Below are positions 1 through 8,793 of a stretch of 36,427 bases of DNA, one piece after another; position 1 is the stretch's first letter, and each line of letters begins with the position of its first letter. Source of the stretch: JBFWRI01 sp050248995. Its GTDB lineage: Bacteria; Pseudomonadota; Alphaproteobacteria; JAIXQD01. A model generated the notes under the pieces. It had not been told where the DNA came from. It ran no database searches and saw only the letters and a list, made by a program, of their open reading frames with translations. The translations under genes were made by a program, and so were the position numbers. Where the stretch lies: the NCBI GenBank assembly GCA_050248995.1, contig JBFWRI010000019.1:1-36427 (forward strand), given 5' to 3'.

Positions 1-2382
1 GACAGGGGCTTGTCGCGAGTCGGTAGGGGGTTTTGGCAGGTCAGCAGGTGCCGGCGGCGTTATGGCGTACTCAAAATTTGACAAAGCGTTATTTTTGGCA
101 ATGTGATCGAATAAATCATGCCAATAAAGTTTATCTTTAGTATTCGGGTCTTGAGCCAGACGTGAAAGTGTTTTGGCGTCTTCTTTCAGGATCATGGCAA
201 TAGTCAGGTCGTGTCCCTCAAGTTGCGGGCTATCGCCAAGCGTTCCGATGTGAATTTGCATAATAACTTTTATTGTGTCTGTCAGGCTATTGCCGGCTGC
301 ATCAAACTCTTCCCTTAAGTCTGCCGCGACGAAGTCTTGCCTGTTAGCTTTGAAATGACTCAGTATGGCAATCGCCTTTTCCACAGGTGACTTTACGGGT
401 AGGGAGAGTCTTGGGCTTTCTACGGCAGCTTCAAGCTGTCGGGCGTCGATAGGAAACGGGTCAACGCGGTCGTTGCTTGCCAGCGTCCGCGTATTGTCCA
501 GCGCGCCGGTTGCGCCGCTGGCGCCAAGCACAATACCATCACCATCGGAAGTGACGCCGCCGCGCAGGCCCAGATCATCACCCAGCGTTGTGCTGCCAAG
601 CGACAGGTCGGCGCCGCCATTTTGCAGTGCTGCGGCCAGAGCCGGATCTGCAAGGGCTTCTTCCAGGGTCGGCATGCCGGGCGTGGCCCGTGCAGCGCCT
701 GCAGCGGCAGGCTGTTGCACCGGGGCAGGCTTTGCGTCGTCGTTGGCGGGTGCGGCGTCTGGCGCAGCGGCAAGGCCGGGGGCCGGTGCCGATTTCGGCG
801 GTTTCGGAGCCACATTAACAGCCAGCTCGGCTGCCGGACCTTCGCTGGCGTCGGCGAATGCCTTGGCAAACTTTTCACGCAATTCGGGCTTGGATGGCCA
901 GCCATCTTTAATGCCATCCGCCAGCTGGCCAATAACATCCGCCAACGCTTCGGCCGGAATATCATCGCGGCCCAGCATCTTGCGCAGGTAGGCCATGAAT
1001 TCGTCGTCTTTCAGCAGCGCCGCAGGGTCGGCGTAATGATCAAGGAAGGCCCCATTGCCGCGCGCCGCTTCCAGCTTGCTTTCATCGAACAGGTAGATGT
1101 AAACCGCGCGGCCGACTTCCATCGCCTTGTCATGCGTGGTCGGCTTGACCTTGGTGCCGCCCTTGCCCGGACGCTCGTCGCTGAAGAAATCGGCTTCCGA
1201 CAGGAAGTTGTGGCTTGTTTTGTCGTATTGCAGTAATTCGATGTGCGATGCCAGCGCGGCGCCAACGGCACGTTCGGCATTCGGCTGCTCCAGAAGCAAC
1301 CCGCGCGTTGCATCCAGTAGGCCTTGCGGGCGGGTGACGGCACTGTCCAGATAACGGCGCAGGCTTTCAATACCCGCATCATCCATTGGCGGCGCACTTT
1401 TATTATTGCCCTTATGCACCTTGTCGGCAAAATCCAGCCATGCGTTCAGTACCGCTCTTAGGCCGGCAAACTTGCCGCCCATCTTTTCCGGATTTTGCTG
1501 TACAAGGTTCATCAAGTTTGAAAATTCAGGCGTGCTGGCAACCGCCTCCAAAGCTTCTTCACGGGTTTTCTGATTACGAACAAAATTGGCCGTCTGATTG
1601 AACAAGTCGTCAAAAATCTTGGCTAGTAACTGGTTCAATGCCTCGGTTTGTGCATCAACAGGTGCACCCGGCGCGCCTTGCGTGGCTTCGTCTTCATCAG
1701 CGGCACCAAAGGCGCTTGGGTCCAGCAGGCCATCGTCAGTAGGTGCAGCGCCAAGCGATGGTGCACCGCTAACGCTAGCATCGACTCCAGGAGAGGCCGC
1801 ATTACGGCTGCCGGGCAGCGCTATCCCTGCAGGCGGGAGAATTAAAGGAAGCATCTTTTCTAAATCAATGCCAATCCCGGGCTTCGGGTTCCCATCGTCG
1901 TCAGTCAGGCGGCCAGCCAAATAAGCTGTCAAAAGAACAGACAAGTCAGTTACACGCCTATCATAAGCCTTAAGCACGAGGTCTATATCGCTTTCTGAAT
2001 CAAGGCCAGAAGCTTTTGCTTTTGCGATGCTCGCGCTGACAAACTGGAAGCTTTGCCTTGCGACTTTAAGCAAGATACTTAGCGCAACATTTTGATCAAT
2101 AGTTACAGGAACAGGCTTTCCTTTTTTAAGGAAGTTTTTTAATTCGCCGCCATATTTTTTTGCGAAGCCAGTTTCCCAGTTGCCAGCCAGATCAAACTTA
2201 CTGAATTCCGAGCCTTGCGGATTCTGTGCGTACTTGTCAAAGCCATCGAGGAGAATGCCGAGCAGTTGAACGGCAGCTGCATTCGCTGTTTTTTTCTTCC
2301 CCCACGCTTTTTCTTCTTCCGCGGTAAAGGGAAGGGTCAGCTCGTTCAATGCAGTGTCATCCGGAGCAGGGGTCGTGGCCAT
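1..2382 (-). CDS. Large hypothetical protein, 3' end beyond the window (at least 794 residues)
   Basis: I do not recognise this protein. The minus strand reads open from an ATG to the window edge without a stop, so the gene is truncated here by the window. A plausible Shine-Dalgarno (AGGAATTGAAG) precedes the ATG. The N-terminus (MATTPAPDDTALNEL) is polar and has no signal peptide. Three more ordered regions, roughly residues 10-180, 242-518 and 570-794, are separated by two Ala/Pro/Gly/Asp-rich linkers near 182-241 and 519-570; the second contains repeated Ala-Pro runs. No transmembrane segment is evident. It follows the exported-protein gene upstream on the same strand, but a hairpin terminator lies between them. 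The region up to about residue 180 is more A+T-rich than the core genes. The long open frame and its codon bias (GCC, CTG, CCG) make it a real gene; function is unknown. Confidence 0.85.
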   Translation of the reverse strand, partial: MATTPAPDDTALNELTLPFTAEEEKAWGKKKTANAAAVQLLGILLDGFDKYAQNPQGSEFSKFDLAGNWETGFAKKYGGELKNFLKKGKPVPVTIDQNVALSILLKVARQSFQFVSASIAKAKASGLDSESDIDLVLKAYDRRVTDLSVLLTAYLAGRLTDDDGNPKPGIGIDLEKMLPLILPPAGIALPGSRNAASPGVDASVSGAPSLGAAPTDDGLLDPSAFGAADEDEATQGAPGAPVDAQTEALNQLLAKIFDDLFNQTANFVRNQKTREEALEAVASTPEFSNLMNLVQQNPEKMGGKFAGLRAVLNAWLDFADKVHKGNNKSAPPMDDAGIESLRRYLDSAVTRPQGLLDATRGLLLEQPNAERAVGAALASHIELLQYDKTSHNFLSEADFFSDERPGKGGTKVKPTTHDKAMEVGRAVYIYLFDESKLEAARGNGAFLDHYADPAALLKDDEFMAYLRKMLGRDDIPAEALADVIGQLADGIKDGWPSKPELREKFAKAFADASEGPAAELAVNVAPKPPKSAPAPGLAAAPDAAPANDDAKPAPVQQPAAAGAARATPGMPTLEEALADPALAAALQNGGADLSLGSTTLGDDLGLRGGVTSDGDGIVLGASGATGALDNTRTLASNDRVDPFPIDARQLEAAVESPRLSLPVKSPVEKAIAILSHFKANRQDFVAADLREEFDAAGNSLTDTIKVIMQIHIGTLGDSPQLEGHDLTIAMILKEDAKTLSRLAQDPNTKDKLYWHDLFDHIAKNNALSNFEYAITPPAPADLPKPPTDSRQAPV

Positions 2383-2447
2383 TTTCTTCAATTCCTGTCA
2401 CTAGTTTCGTTAGCGTATTGGTATACTGTCCTATGAGAATGAAAGTA

Positions 2448-2493
2448 AAAGATTAATGCGCTGGTTTTTAAGGCCAGCGCATTTTTAATCTTT
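2448..2493 (-). terminator. Hairpin terminator between the two large unknown genes, possibly bidirectional
   Basis: The arms TGCGCTGG and CCAGCGCA are perfectly complementary. After a 2-3 nt bulge the stem continues with AAAGATTAA pairing to TTAATCTTT, around a 9-nt loop. A U-rich stretch follows on both strands: TTTTTAATCTTT on plus, and TTAATCTTTTACTTT on minus. It lies just after the stop codon of the exported-protein gene, so it probably ends that transcript. Confidence 0.65.
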
Positions 2494-2506
2494 ATAAAAC
2501 AGATGG

Positions 2507-4804
2507 TTAACTTGGGTTGCTTCCATCAAGCGGTGCTTGCGGAGTAGCCCGGGCGACGGTTGCAGGCGGGTTAACTTCTTCCTCGTCCTCGTCATCCTTA
2601 GGCTTGGCGTTCAGGAAGCCATTGGTGCCCAGAACATAGCCCACCAGGCCGGCAACTCCAGCACCGGCTGCCGGCGCAACTGCTCCATCCGGGATAGGAG
2701 CAAACGGTGTAGCAAAATCTACAAGCGGCAGCAGCCCTTCAGCGGCAAGCCCAGCGCCTGCACCAAGGCCGGCCCCCAGAGCCGCGCCGCTTAAAGTGGC
2801 CAGCGTTGCAGGTACAAAGCTGTAGCCACGCTTTCTGGCAAGGCCATTGCCTCTCCATGCGCCACCAGCACCGCCAACAAGAAAAGGTATCCACCACGGC
2901 AAGTTGCCGCCGCCGTTGCCCTGACCGTCGCCAGCTTCAGCGCCTTGTGGGGCATCGGCGCAAAAAAATGCACCGTCCCGAATGCCGCCCAGGCCATAGT
3001 CGCAGCCCAGTTCGGCTGCCTTGGCGTTGAGCGCGCCGATCATCGCATCCATTTCGTCAGCAAGGCCGCTGTTCAGCCATTCATCCGGATCGTTATCAAC
3101 AAAGCTGACGTCGCCGTTGTCGCCAACATGACGCAGGACGATGTCATCATCGTTGTGGTCGGCGGCTTCAGCAGCAGCCTGTTCATCGCCACAATCGGCG
3201 GTGTTCAGAACCTGCGCGCCGGCATTATCTGCTGGTGCGGCTGCGGCTTCTTCCGTGTTGTCTTCCAGATCGGGTTCAGGAACTGGCGCTGCAGCGCGGA
3301 TCGGGTTCAGGCGCTCGTATTCATCCTGGGCTTCGTTCAAGGCCACCAGCAAGTTTTCAGGCGAGCAATCGGTGCCGAAAACTTCTTCGAAGTTCGAAAC
3401 GCCAGTGATATCGCCATCAGCGTTACGCTCGAATTGCAGGTCATCGCCCGAGCCAACAACGCGTGCGCCGTTCAGCACGCGGTGGTTGCCTTCGGTGTTC
3501 CATGTTTCAAGCAGCGGCGTGCCGTTCACGCCAGCTTCAGCATCGGCAGCGTTTTGATAACCATACAGGATGGCATGGAAATCGGTGATCATCGTTGCGC
3601 GGTCGCCGGTAACAATCTGGCCATCTGTGCCAAGGCGCTCCAGTACGTTGAAACGATAGTGCGTGTAGGCACGGCACTGTGCAGGACCTTGATCAATAGC
3701 AATCGGCAGCGGTGCGGGCGCCGGGGCAGCCACTTGCGGTACGCGGATGACAACACGGTTGACGTGTTCGTCATACGATTCAAAGCGGAAGATCCACAGG
3801 AAGGTACGCAGGTCGGTATCGCCCACGCCAACCAGGCGGCCTTGGGCGGCACCGCCCAGACGGTCGATTGAACCATCAACGGCGCTGAAATCAGCAGCGC
3901 GCATGACTTCGCGGTCCATCAGCTGGTCGCATGACAGGTTGCGACCGCGGCGTGTGATAACTTCAACATCGCCGGCAGCTGCGCGGTAGGCGGCAAAGGC
4001 TTCCTGTGTGCCGACCATCTGCAATGTCGGCGAAACGTTGCGCTGTTGTTGGTTGACATAGAAGAACAGCGGGCCGTCTGCGGTCTGCACAACGGTGCCC
4101 TGACCAGGGCGCAGTTCTTGCAGTTGGCCCGGCTGGCTTTCAACCATGTCGAACTGCAGGTATTCGTTGCCATTCCAAAGGTAGGCAATTTTTTCAAACG
4201 AGTCCGGTGCGTTGAAGCCCCAGTACAGACCGGCGATGCCGTTAACGGCCGTCCATGTAGGATCCCCAGCGCCTTCGGCCACGCCCAGCGCGCCGCCAAC
4301 GGCAGCGCCCATATAACGTGGCATGTTCGAACGGCCCAGATAAACCGTGATGCCGGCGTTGTTGGCAACGCCGTCTGACAGGCACTGGAAGCTGGCGCGC
4401 GGATCGATCGCTTGCGAAGCGATCTGTTCGCCCATTTGTTGCGTTAGATGGAAATCACGCAGGGTGCCGGTAAAGCCAGCATATTCGGCAGCGCGTTCGC
4501 TATCAGCATTTTGGAAGCGAACTTCGCCAGCAATCCAGTAGGTGAAAATACCGCCAGCAAGGCTCCAGCCAGTGATGTTGCCACCGTCCGAAGTACCACC
4601 AGTCAGATCACCGGATGGGCGGCACGGCAGTGTAACTACAACGCCGTTGACAATGCCCGAACACGTGCTGCCCGAAGTCACAACTTGCGCATTTGCATCC
4701 TGCGGAGCCAGTGCTGCACCAGTGACAACAGCGCCACCTGTGAATGCAAGAAACTGCATTGCTGCGCCAGCCATTGCGTGTGATGTTCTACGAGCCTGAG
4801 CCAT
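2507..4804 (-). CDS. Large exported protein of unknown function with glycine-rich C-terminal membrane segments
   Basis: I do not recognise the family. The 765-residue product starts with a signal-peptide-like sequence: basic MAQARR, then a hydrophobic Ala/Gly stretch, then a likely signal peptidase I site after ANA near residue 39. The mature part has about nine cysteines, which suggests disulfides in the periplasm. The middle region (about 345-560) is acidic with an Ala/Pro linker. Near the C-terminus are three hydrophobic Gly/Ala-rich segments (about 634-650, 663-688, 707-726); the second resembles a glycine zipper. A strongly acidic tail (KPKDDEDEEE) and a Pro/Ala-rich end follow. The ATG has a good Shine-Dalgarno (GGAGAC, 7 nt spacing). 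The gene stands alone, with a hairpin terminator behind it. An envelope-anchored structural protein is possible, but this is inference. Confidence 0.88.
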   Translation of the reverse strand: MAQARRTSHAMAGAAMQFLAFTGGAVVTGAALAPQDANAQVVTSGSTCSGIVNGVVVTLPCRPSGDLTGGTSDGGNITGWSLAGGIFTYWIAGEVRFQNADSERAAEYAGFTGTLRDFHLTQQMGEQIASQAIDPRASFQCLSDGVANNAGITVYLGRSNMPRYMGAAVGGALGVAEGAGDPTWTAVNGIAGLYWGFNAPDSFEKIAYLWNGNEYLQFDMVESQPGQLQELRPGQGTVVQTADGPLFFYVNQQQRNVSPTLQMVGTQEAFAAYRAAAGDVEVITRRGRNLSCDQLMDREVMRAADFSAVDGSIDRLGGAAQGRLVGVGDTDLRTFLWIFRFESYDEHVNRVVIRVPQVAAPAPAPLPIAIDQGPAQCRAYTHYRFNVLERLGTDGQIVTGDRATMITDFHAILYGYQNAADAEAGVNGTPLLETWNTEGNHRVLNGARVVGSGDDLQFERNADGDITGVSNFEEVFGTDCSPENLLVALNEAQDEYERLNPIRAAAPVPEPDLEDNTEEAAAAPADNAGAQVLNTADCGDEQAAAEAADHNDDDIVLRHVGDNGDVSFVDNDPDEWLNSGLADEMDAMIGALNAKAAELGCDYGLGGIRDGAFFCADAPQGAEAGDGQGNGGGNLPWWIPFLVGGAGGAWRGNGLARKRGYSFVPATLATLSGAALGAGLGAGAGLAAEGLLPLVDFATPFAPIPDGAVAPAAGAGVAGLVGYVLGTNGFLNAKPKDDEDEEEVNPPATVARATPQAPLDGSNPS

Positions 4805-4941
4805 TATGAGTCTCCAAAATCGGTGCCGGATGGTTACGGTGTGTTAATAGAATTTTAACTGCGCGGTAACCTATCGGAAACGGGTATCAAGCCGCAACTC
4901 GTTTTTTACTTGCAACGTTTTTGAAATGCCTGAAAAGGCTG

Positions 4942-4968
4942 TTAAATATCTATCTATATGATATTTAA
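4942..4968. repeat. AT-rich inverted repeat upstream of the exported-protein gene
   Basis: The perfect 9-bp arms TTAAATATC and GATATTTAA surround a 9-bp spacer. A small GCCT-GAAA-AGGC hairpin lies just beside it at 4928-4939. The 170 bases between the exported-protein gene and the small upstream ORF are A+T-rich and hold only these two structures and the ribosome-binding site. I see no convincing -35/-10 pair. It could be an operator or a weak end-of-transcript structure for the small ORF. Confidence 0.4.
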
Positions 4969-4974
4969 AGATTT

Positions 4975-5220
4975 TTATATTGGAAGAAATTCGCCGCTTT
5001 TGCGGGCCGCAGCCGCATCTTCGGGGCGACTCGCCGAACTCTTGCGGGCGTCGACCCGTCTTGCCGGGCCCATGGCCAAAGCGGCCTCGATAACCGGGGC
5101 TTCCGGCATCCACGGGTTGATGGCTACTGTGTGATGGTTATTGGCGACAGCCTGCGCGATAAGCGGATCAGCGCTGCCGAGGTCGACCACTTGAACGTTT
5201 GTTTTTGTCAGGTCTGGCAT
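4975..5220 (-). CDS. Small hypothetical protein
   Basis: This is a possible 81-residue protein beginning MPDLTKTNVQVVDLGSADP. I recognise no family. The first half looks like a folded alpha/beta segment; the second half is Ala/Arg/Ser-rich and charged. Codon choice (GCC, CCG, CTG, GGC) resembles real genes here. There is no signal peptide or membrane segment and no clear Shine-Dalgarno before the ATG. An in-frame TTG six codons upstream (5238) is an alternative start with a distant AAGGGA. It lies between the pnp terminator and the exported-protein gene, all on the minus strand. A chance open frame cannot be excluded. Confidence 0.45.
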   Translation of the reverse strand: MPDLTKTNVQVVDLGSADPLIAQAVANNHHTVAINPWMPEAPVIEAALAMGPARRVDARKSSASRPEDAAAARKSGEFLPI

Positions 5221-5305
5221 AAATAAAATTCGTATCAAATGCGGGTGAATTTTCCCTTAATTCAGCCAGCTAAGTTATTGAAAGCTGCTTTTTACTCGCG
5301 CCGCG

Positions 5306-5347
5306 ATAAAAAAACAGCCGGTCCATTTTATCTGGTACCGGCTGTTT
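5306..5347 (-). terminator. Rho-independent terminator of the rpsO-pnp operon
   Basis: The perfect 11-bp stem AAACAGCCGGT / ACCGGCTGTTT extends inward with CCA/TGG and is followed on the minus strand by seven U residues. It lies about 24 bp after the pnp stop codon. This is the strongest intrinsic terminator in the window and marks the end of the translation operon. Confidence 0.93.
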
Positions 5348-5370
5348 CAATAACTTAAGTGAGTCGCAGC

Positions 5371-7488
5371 TTATGCAGCTGTGGTCGACTGGATTGGTTC
5401 ACCGGTCGTTTGGTCAACCGCCTTCATCGACAGCTTCACTTTGCCGCGATCATCAAGGCCCAGAACTTTCACTTTCACTTCCTGGCCTTCCTTCACAACA
5501 TCACCAACCTTGGCGACGCGTTGTGGTGCCAGTTCCGAGATGTGCACAAGGCCATCCTTCGCGCCGAAGAAATTCACGAACGCGCCGAACTCCATGATCT
5601 TGACGATCTTGCCGGTGTAAACCTTGCCGACTTCCGGATCGCCAGCGATCGACATAATCCAGTCGATGGCTTTTTTAGTGGCTTCTTCGTCAACCGATGC
5701 AACCTTGATCGTACCATCGTCTTCGATGTCGATTTTGGTGCCGGTTTGCTCGACGATTTCGCGGATGACCTTGCCACCGGTACCAATCACTTCGCGGATC
5801 TTGTCCTTGTTGATCTGGATGGTGGTGATGCGCGGGGCATTCTTGCTGACTTCGCCGCGCGCCGTTGTCATCGCCTTGGCCATTTCACCAAGGATGTGCA
5901 GGCGGCCGTCTTTGGCCTGTGCAATCGCCTGGCTCATGATCTGGCGGTTGATCGATGTGATCTTCAGGTCCATCTGCAATGCGGTGATACCTTTTTCAGT
6001 ACCAGCCACCTTGAAGTCCATGTCGCCCAGGTGATCTTCGTCACCCAGGATGTCTGACAGAACGGCGAACTTGTCGCCTTCCTTGATCAGGCCCATGGCG
6101 ATACCCGCTACCGGGCGCTCCAGCGGAACACCGGCATCCATCATCGACAGCGAACCGCCGCAGACGGTGGCCATTGACGACGAGCCGTTCGACTCGGTGA
6201 TTTCCGAGACGATGCGCAGCGTGTACGGGAACTTCTCCTTCGCCGGCAGCAGCGGACGCAGCGCGCGCCAGCCCAGCTTGCCGTGGCCGATTTCGCGGCG
6301 GCCCGGGCCGGCCATGCGGCCGGTTTCACCGACCGAGTAGGGCGGCATGTTATAATGCAGCATGAAGTTTTCATCATACTTGCCGGTCAGCGCGTCGATC
6401 ATCTGTTCATCGTCGCCGGTGCCCAGCGTGGTGACAACCAGCGCCTGCGTTTCGCCGCGTGTGAACAGCGCCGAACCGTGTGTGCGCGGCAGAACGCCGA
6501 CTTCGCAGGTGATCGGGCGAACCGTTTTGGTATCGCGGGCATCGATGCGCTTGCCGGTATCAAGGATCTGCTTGCGCACGATATCGGCTTCAAGGTCGTG
6601 CAGCAGTGCGGCAACCGCTTCCGGGGTGCATTCGTCGGCTGGAATGGCGGCGAGGGCCTTGGCCTTTGCGGCATCCTTCAGCGCATAACGTGTCTGCTTG
6701 ACGGTTTCCTTGTATGCCGCACGAATGTCGGCGCCGACCAGCGTATCAAGCTTGGCCAGTATCGCCTTCTTGTCATAAGCCGGCGCGGCAACGGCCATCG
6801 GTTCCTTGGCGCATTGTTCGGCCAGTTCGATGATGGTCTTGATGACGCCCTGGAATTCGGCATGGCCGCGGAAGACGGCTTCTTCCATAACCTGCTCGGA
6901 CAGTTCCTTGGCTTCCGATTCCACCATCAGTACGCCTTCCTGCGTACCGGCGACAACCAGATCCAGCTGCGAATCCTTCATCTCGGTGATGGTCGGGTTG
7001 ATCAGGTATTGGCCATCCTTGTAACCGATGCGGATGGCGCCGATCGGGCCCATGAACGGGGCACCCGAGATCGTGAGGGCGGCCGAAGCAGCAATCAGGG
7101 CCACGATATCCGACTGGTTTTCCATGTCGTGCGACAGCACGGTGCAGATGACCTGCACTTCGTTATAGAAACCATCGGCGAACAGCGGGCGGATCGGACG
7201 GTCGATCAGGCGGCTGGTCAGTGTTTCGAATTCGCTGGGCTTGGCTTCGCGCTTGAAGTAGCCGCCCGGGATTTTACCGGCGGCAAACGTCTTTTCCTGA
7301 TAGTGGACTGTCAGCGGGAAGAAATCGACGCCATCTTTGGCTTTCTTGGCGGCTACAACGGCGGCCAGCACAACGGTATCGCCGTAAGTTGCCAGTACGG
7401 CACCATCGGCTTGGCGGGCAATGCGCCCGGTTTCAAGGGTCAGCTCACGGCCGCCCAGCATTGTTGTTTTGCGGATAATATTAAACAT
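5371..7488 (-). CDS. pnp: Polyribonucleotide nucleotidyltransferase (PNPase)
   Basis: This enzyme degrades RNA 3' to 5' by phosphorolysis; in proteobacteria it is a trimer and often part of the RNA degradosome. The 705 residues match the family length. Two RNase PH-like domains are present (landmarks DFFPLTVHYQE, SRLIDRPIRPLF and SNGSSSMATVCGGSL), followed by a KH domain near 555-615 with its GTGGK loop and an S1 domain near 622-692 (GKIVKIMEFGAFV). I place the start at MFNIIRKTTM because family similarity begins there; an in-frame extension of 32 codons upstream lacks similarity and crosses the rpsO-pnp spacer. Only a weak purine-rich stretch (GAAAGAAAG) precedes the ATG. The gene is last in the operon, behind rpsO. 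PNPase mRNA is autoregulated through its leader in E. coli; the spacer hairpins here may serve that role, which is inference. Confidence 0.98.
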   Translation of the reverse strand: MFNIIRKTTMLGGRELTLETGRIARQADGAVLATYGDTVVLAAVVAAKKAKDGVDFFPLTVHYQEKTFAAGKIPGGYFKREAKPSEFETLTSRLIDRPIRPLFADGFYNEVQVICTVLSHDMENQSDIVALIAASAALTISGAPFMGPIGAIRIGYKDGQYLINPTITEMKDSQLDLVVAGTQEGVLMVESEAKELSEQVMEEAVFRGHAEFQGVIKTIIELAEQCAKEPMAVAAPAYDKKAILAKLDTLVGADIRAAYKETVKQTRYALKDAAKAKALAAIPADECTPEAVAALLHDLEADIVRKQILDTGKRIDARDTKTVRPITCEVGVLPRTHGSALFTRGETQALVVTTLGTGDDEQMIDALTGKYDENFMLHYNMPPYSVGETGRMAGPGRREIGHGKLGWRALRPLLPAKEKFPYTLRIVSEITESNGSSSMATVCGGSLSMMDAGVPLERPVAGIAMGLIKEGDKFAVLSDILGDEDHLGDMDFKVAGTEKGITALQMDLKITSINRQIMSQAIAQAKDGRLHILGEMAKAMTTARGEVSKNAPRITTIQINKDKIREVIGTGGKVIREIVEQTGTKIDIEDDGTIKVASVDEEATKKAIDWIMSIAGDPEVGKVYTGKIVKIMEFGAFVNFFGAKDGLVHISELAPQRVAKVGDVVKEGQEVKVKVLGLDDRGKVKLSMKAVDQTTGEPIQSTTAA

Positions 7489-7571
7489 CGTACGTACTTT
7501 CTTTCGTTCGTTACAACTGTCGGGCCCTTGCCCTTCAGAGGTTTGAGAGGACCATTCCCCTCGTGAGAGAA

Positions 7572-7592
7572 GGGCGACCCCCATGGTCGCCC
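7572..7592 (-). other. Hairpin in the rpsO-pnp spacer
   Basis: The 8-bp arms GGGCGACC and GGTCGCCC surround a 5-nt loop, just after the rpsO stop codon. No U-run follows, so full termination is unlikely. A weaker GAGG/CCTC stem sits next to it. By analogy with E. coli, where this spacer carries a terminator and RNase III sites, it may be a processing or attenuation element. Confidence 0.5.
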
Positions 7593-7603
7593 CCTCAAAT
7601 TCG

Positions 7604-7873
7604 TTATTTACGCAGATTGAGTTTATCGATCAGCGTTTCGTAGCGGCTGTTGTCCTTCGACTTCAAGTAGTCGAGCAGACCGCGACGTTGACCCACCAGA
7701 ACCAGCAGGCCGCGACGCGAGTGCACGTCCTTCGGGTGTGTTTTCAGGTGTTCGGTCAGGTTGTTGACGCGTTCGGTCAGAATAGCCACTTGGACTTCGG
7801 CCGAACCGGTGTCGCCCTTTGTGCGGGCGAATTGCTGCATAAGTTCAGACTTACGCTGAGCGGTTATCGACAT
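7604..7873 (-). CDS. rpsO: 30S ribosomal protein S15
   Basis: S15 binds the central domain of 16S rRNA early in 30S assembly. The 89 residues equal the family's standard length. Typical signatures are present: the N-terminal helix (MSITAQRKSELMQQFA), GDTGSAEVQVA, the HLKTHPKDVHSRRGL stretch that contacts rRNA, and the C-terminal YLKSKDNSRY. It lies 15 bp downstream of truB and before pnp, the standard truB-rpsO-pnp order. A good Shine-Dalgarno (AAGGAG) precedes the ATG. In E. coli S15 represses its own translation by binding its leader; no comparable pseudoknot was worked out here. Confidence 0.98.
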   Translation of the reverse strand: MSITAQRKSELMQQFARTKGDTGSAEVQVAILTERVNNLTEHLKTHPKDVHSRRGLLVLVGQRRGLLDYLKSKDNSRYETLIDKLNLRK

Positions 7874-7888
7874 CGTGCTCTCCTTATT

Positions 7889-8791
7889 TTAGATGTTAAA
7901 CACGCGCACCGGCGTCAACGCCATATCGTTCGCGGCTACCAATGCGACTGGCTGGCTTTCCGCCGTTACCAGCAGCACCGTGCCGCTTGGATAGTTACGG
8001 GCCATGATGTTCATCAATTCCTGCCCGTGGCGCAAACGTTGGGCCTCTATCTTACTGACGGCCAGAGCCGGGATGTCGGCCAGCGCGGTCATCAGGGATA
8101 AAAGCACCTGGTGTGCGGCGCTGTTATGCACACTTTCCTGCAGTTTTTCCAGCGAAATCGCGGAGTTGAGTGCAAAAGGACCTGACCGGGTGCGGTTTAA
8201 CGCACTGATATGCCCATAAGTACCTAGTTTCAAAGCCAAATCGCGGGCAAGGGCGCGCACATAGGTTCCCTTGCTGCAATGGACGGAAAAGCGGGCCGTG
8301 TCAGGGGTGGGGCTGTCTATATATGTAAGGCGGTGGATACAGACCTCGCGTGGGGCCAGCTCAACAGCTTCGCCCTTACGTGCCAAATCGTACGCGCGCT
8401 CGCCATCAACCTTCAGTGCCGAGAACGCAGGCGGTGTCTGCAAAATAAGCCCGGTGAAAGATGGCAGCGCGGCGTTGACGGCATCAGGCGTCGGGCGCAC
8501 ATCGGATGTGTACATGGCAGTGCCTGCGGAATCGTCAGTGGTGGTTTGTGTGCCCCATGTGACGGTGAATTCGTATTCCTTATCGCCATCCAGAATATAG
8601 GAAATGGTTTTGGTGGCTTCACCCAGCGCGATGGGAAGGACGCCAGTTGCCAAAGGGTCCAGCGTGCCGCCATGGCCGACTTTATGATGCTTTGGCAGCA
8701 GCGGGCGCAAGATGCGTTTTACCGCGCTGACCACGGTGGTGGAGCCCATGCCCGCTTCTTTATTGATAATCAGGTAACCGTGCAGCGACAT
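7889..8791 (-). CDS. truB: tRNA pseudouridine(55) synthase TruB
   Basis: TruB converts uridine 55 in the T-loop of tRNAs to pseudouridine and also acts as a tRNA chaperone. The 300-residue length fits the family. The N-terminal GYLIINKEAGMGSTTVVS and the catalytic motif GHGGTLDPLATG (catalytic Asp about residue 45) are intact, as are the substrate-binding YEFTVTWG and the CSKGTYVRALARDL motif. The C-terminal part resembles a small PUA-like region. It starts 2 bp after the rbfA stop codon, so translation is probably coupled. Its place in the rbfA-truB-rpsO order is normal. I see nothing unusual. Confidence 0.97.
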   Translation of the reverse strand: MSLHGYLIINKEAGMGSTTVVSAVKRILRPLLPKHHKVGHGGTLDPLATGVLPIALGEATKTISYILDGDKEYEFTVTWGTQTTTDDSAGTAMYTSDVRPTPDAVNAALPSFTGLILQTPPAFSALKVDGERAYDLARKGEAVELAPREVCIHRLTYIDSPTPDTARFSVHCSKGTYVRALARDLALKLGTYGHISALNRTRSGPFALNSAISLEKLQESVHNSAAHQVLLSLMTALADIPALAVSKIEAQRLRHGQELMNIMARNYPSGTVLLVTAESQPVALVAANDMALTPVRVFNI

Positions 8792-8793
8792 GC

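Noticed and set aside
365..1236. Plus-strand and other-frame minus-strand open frames near the left edge
   Set aside because: They overlap the single long minus-strand frame that is open from its ATG to the window edge and are explained as its shadows.
2945..3871. 308-codon plus-strand open frame opposite the exported-protein gene
   Set aside because: The minus-strand frame has a signal peptide, ribosome-binding site and coherent domain layout; the plus-strand frame has none of these.
6283..7566. 427-codon open frame on the plus strand opposite pnp
   Set aside because: It is the mirror image of a highly conserved gene in G+C-rich DNA; its product shows no recognisable family and starts at no ribosome-binding site.
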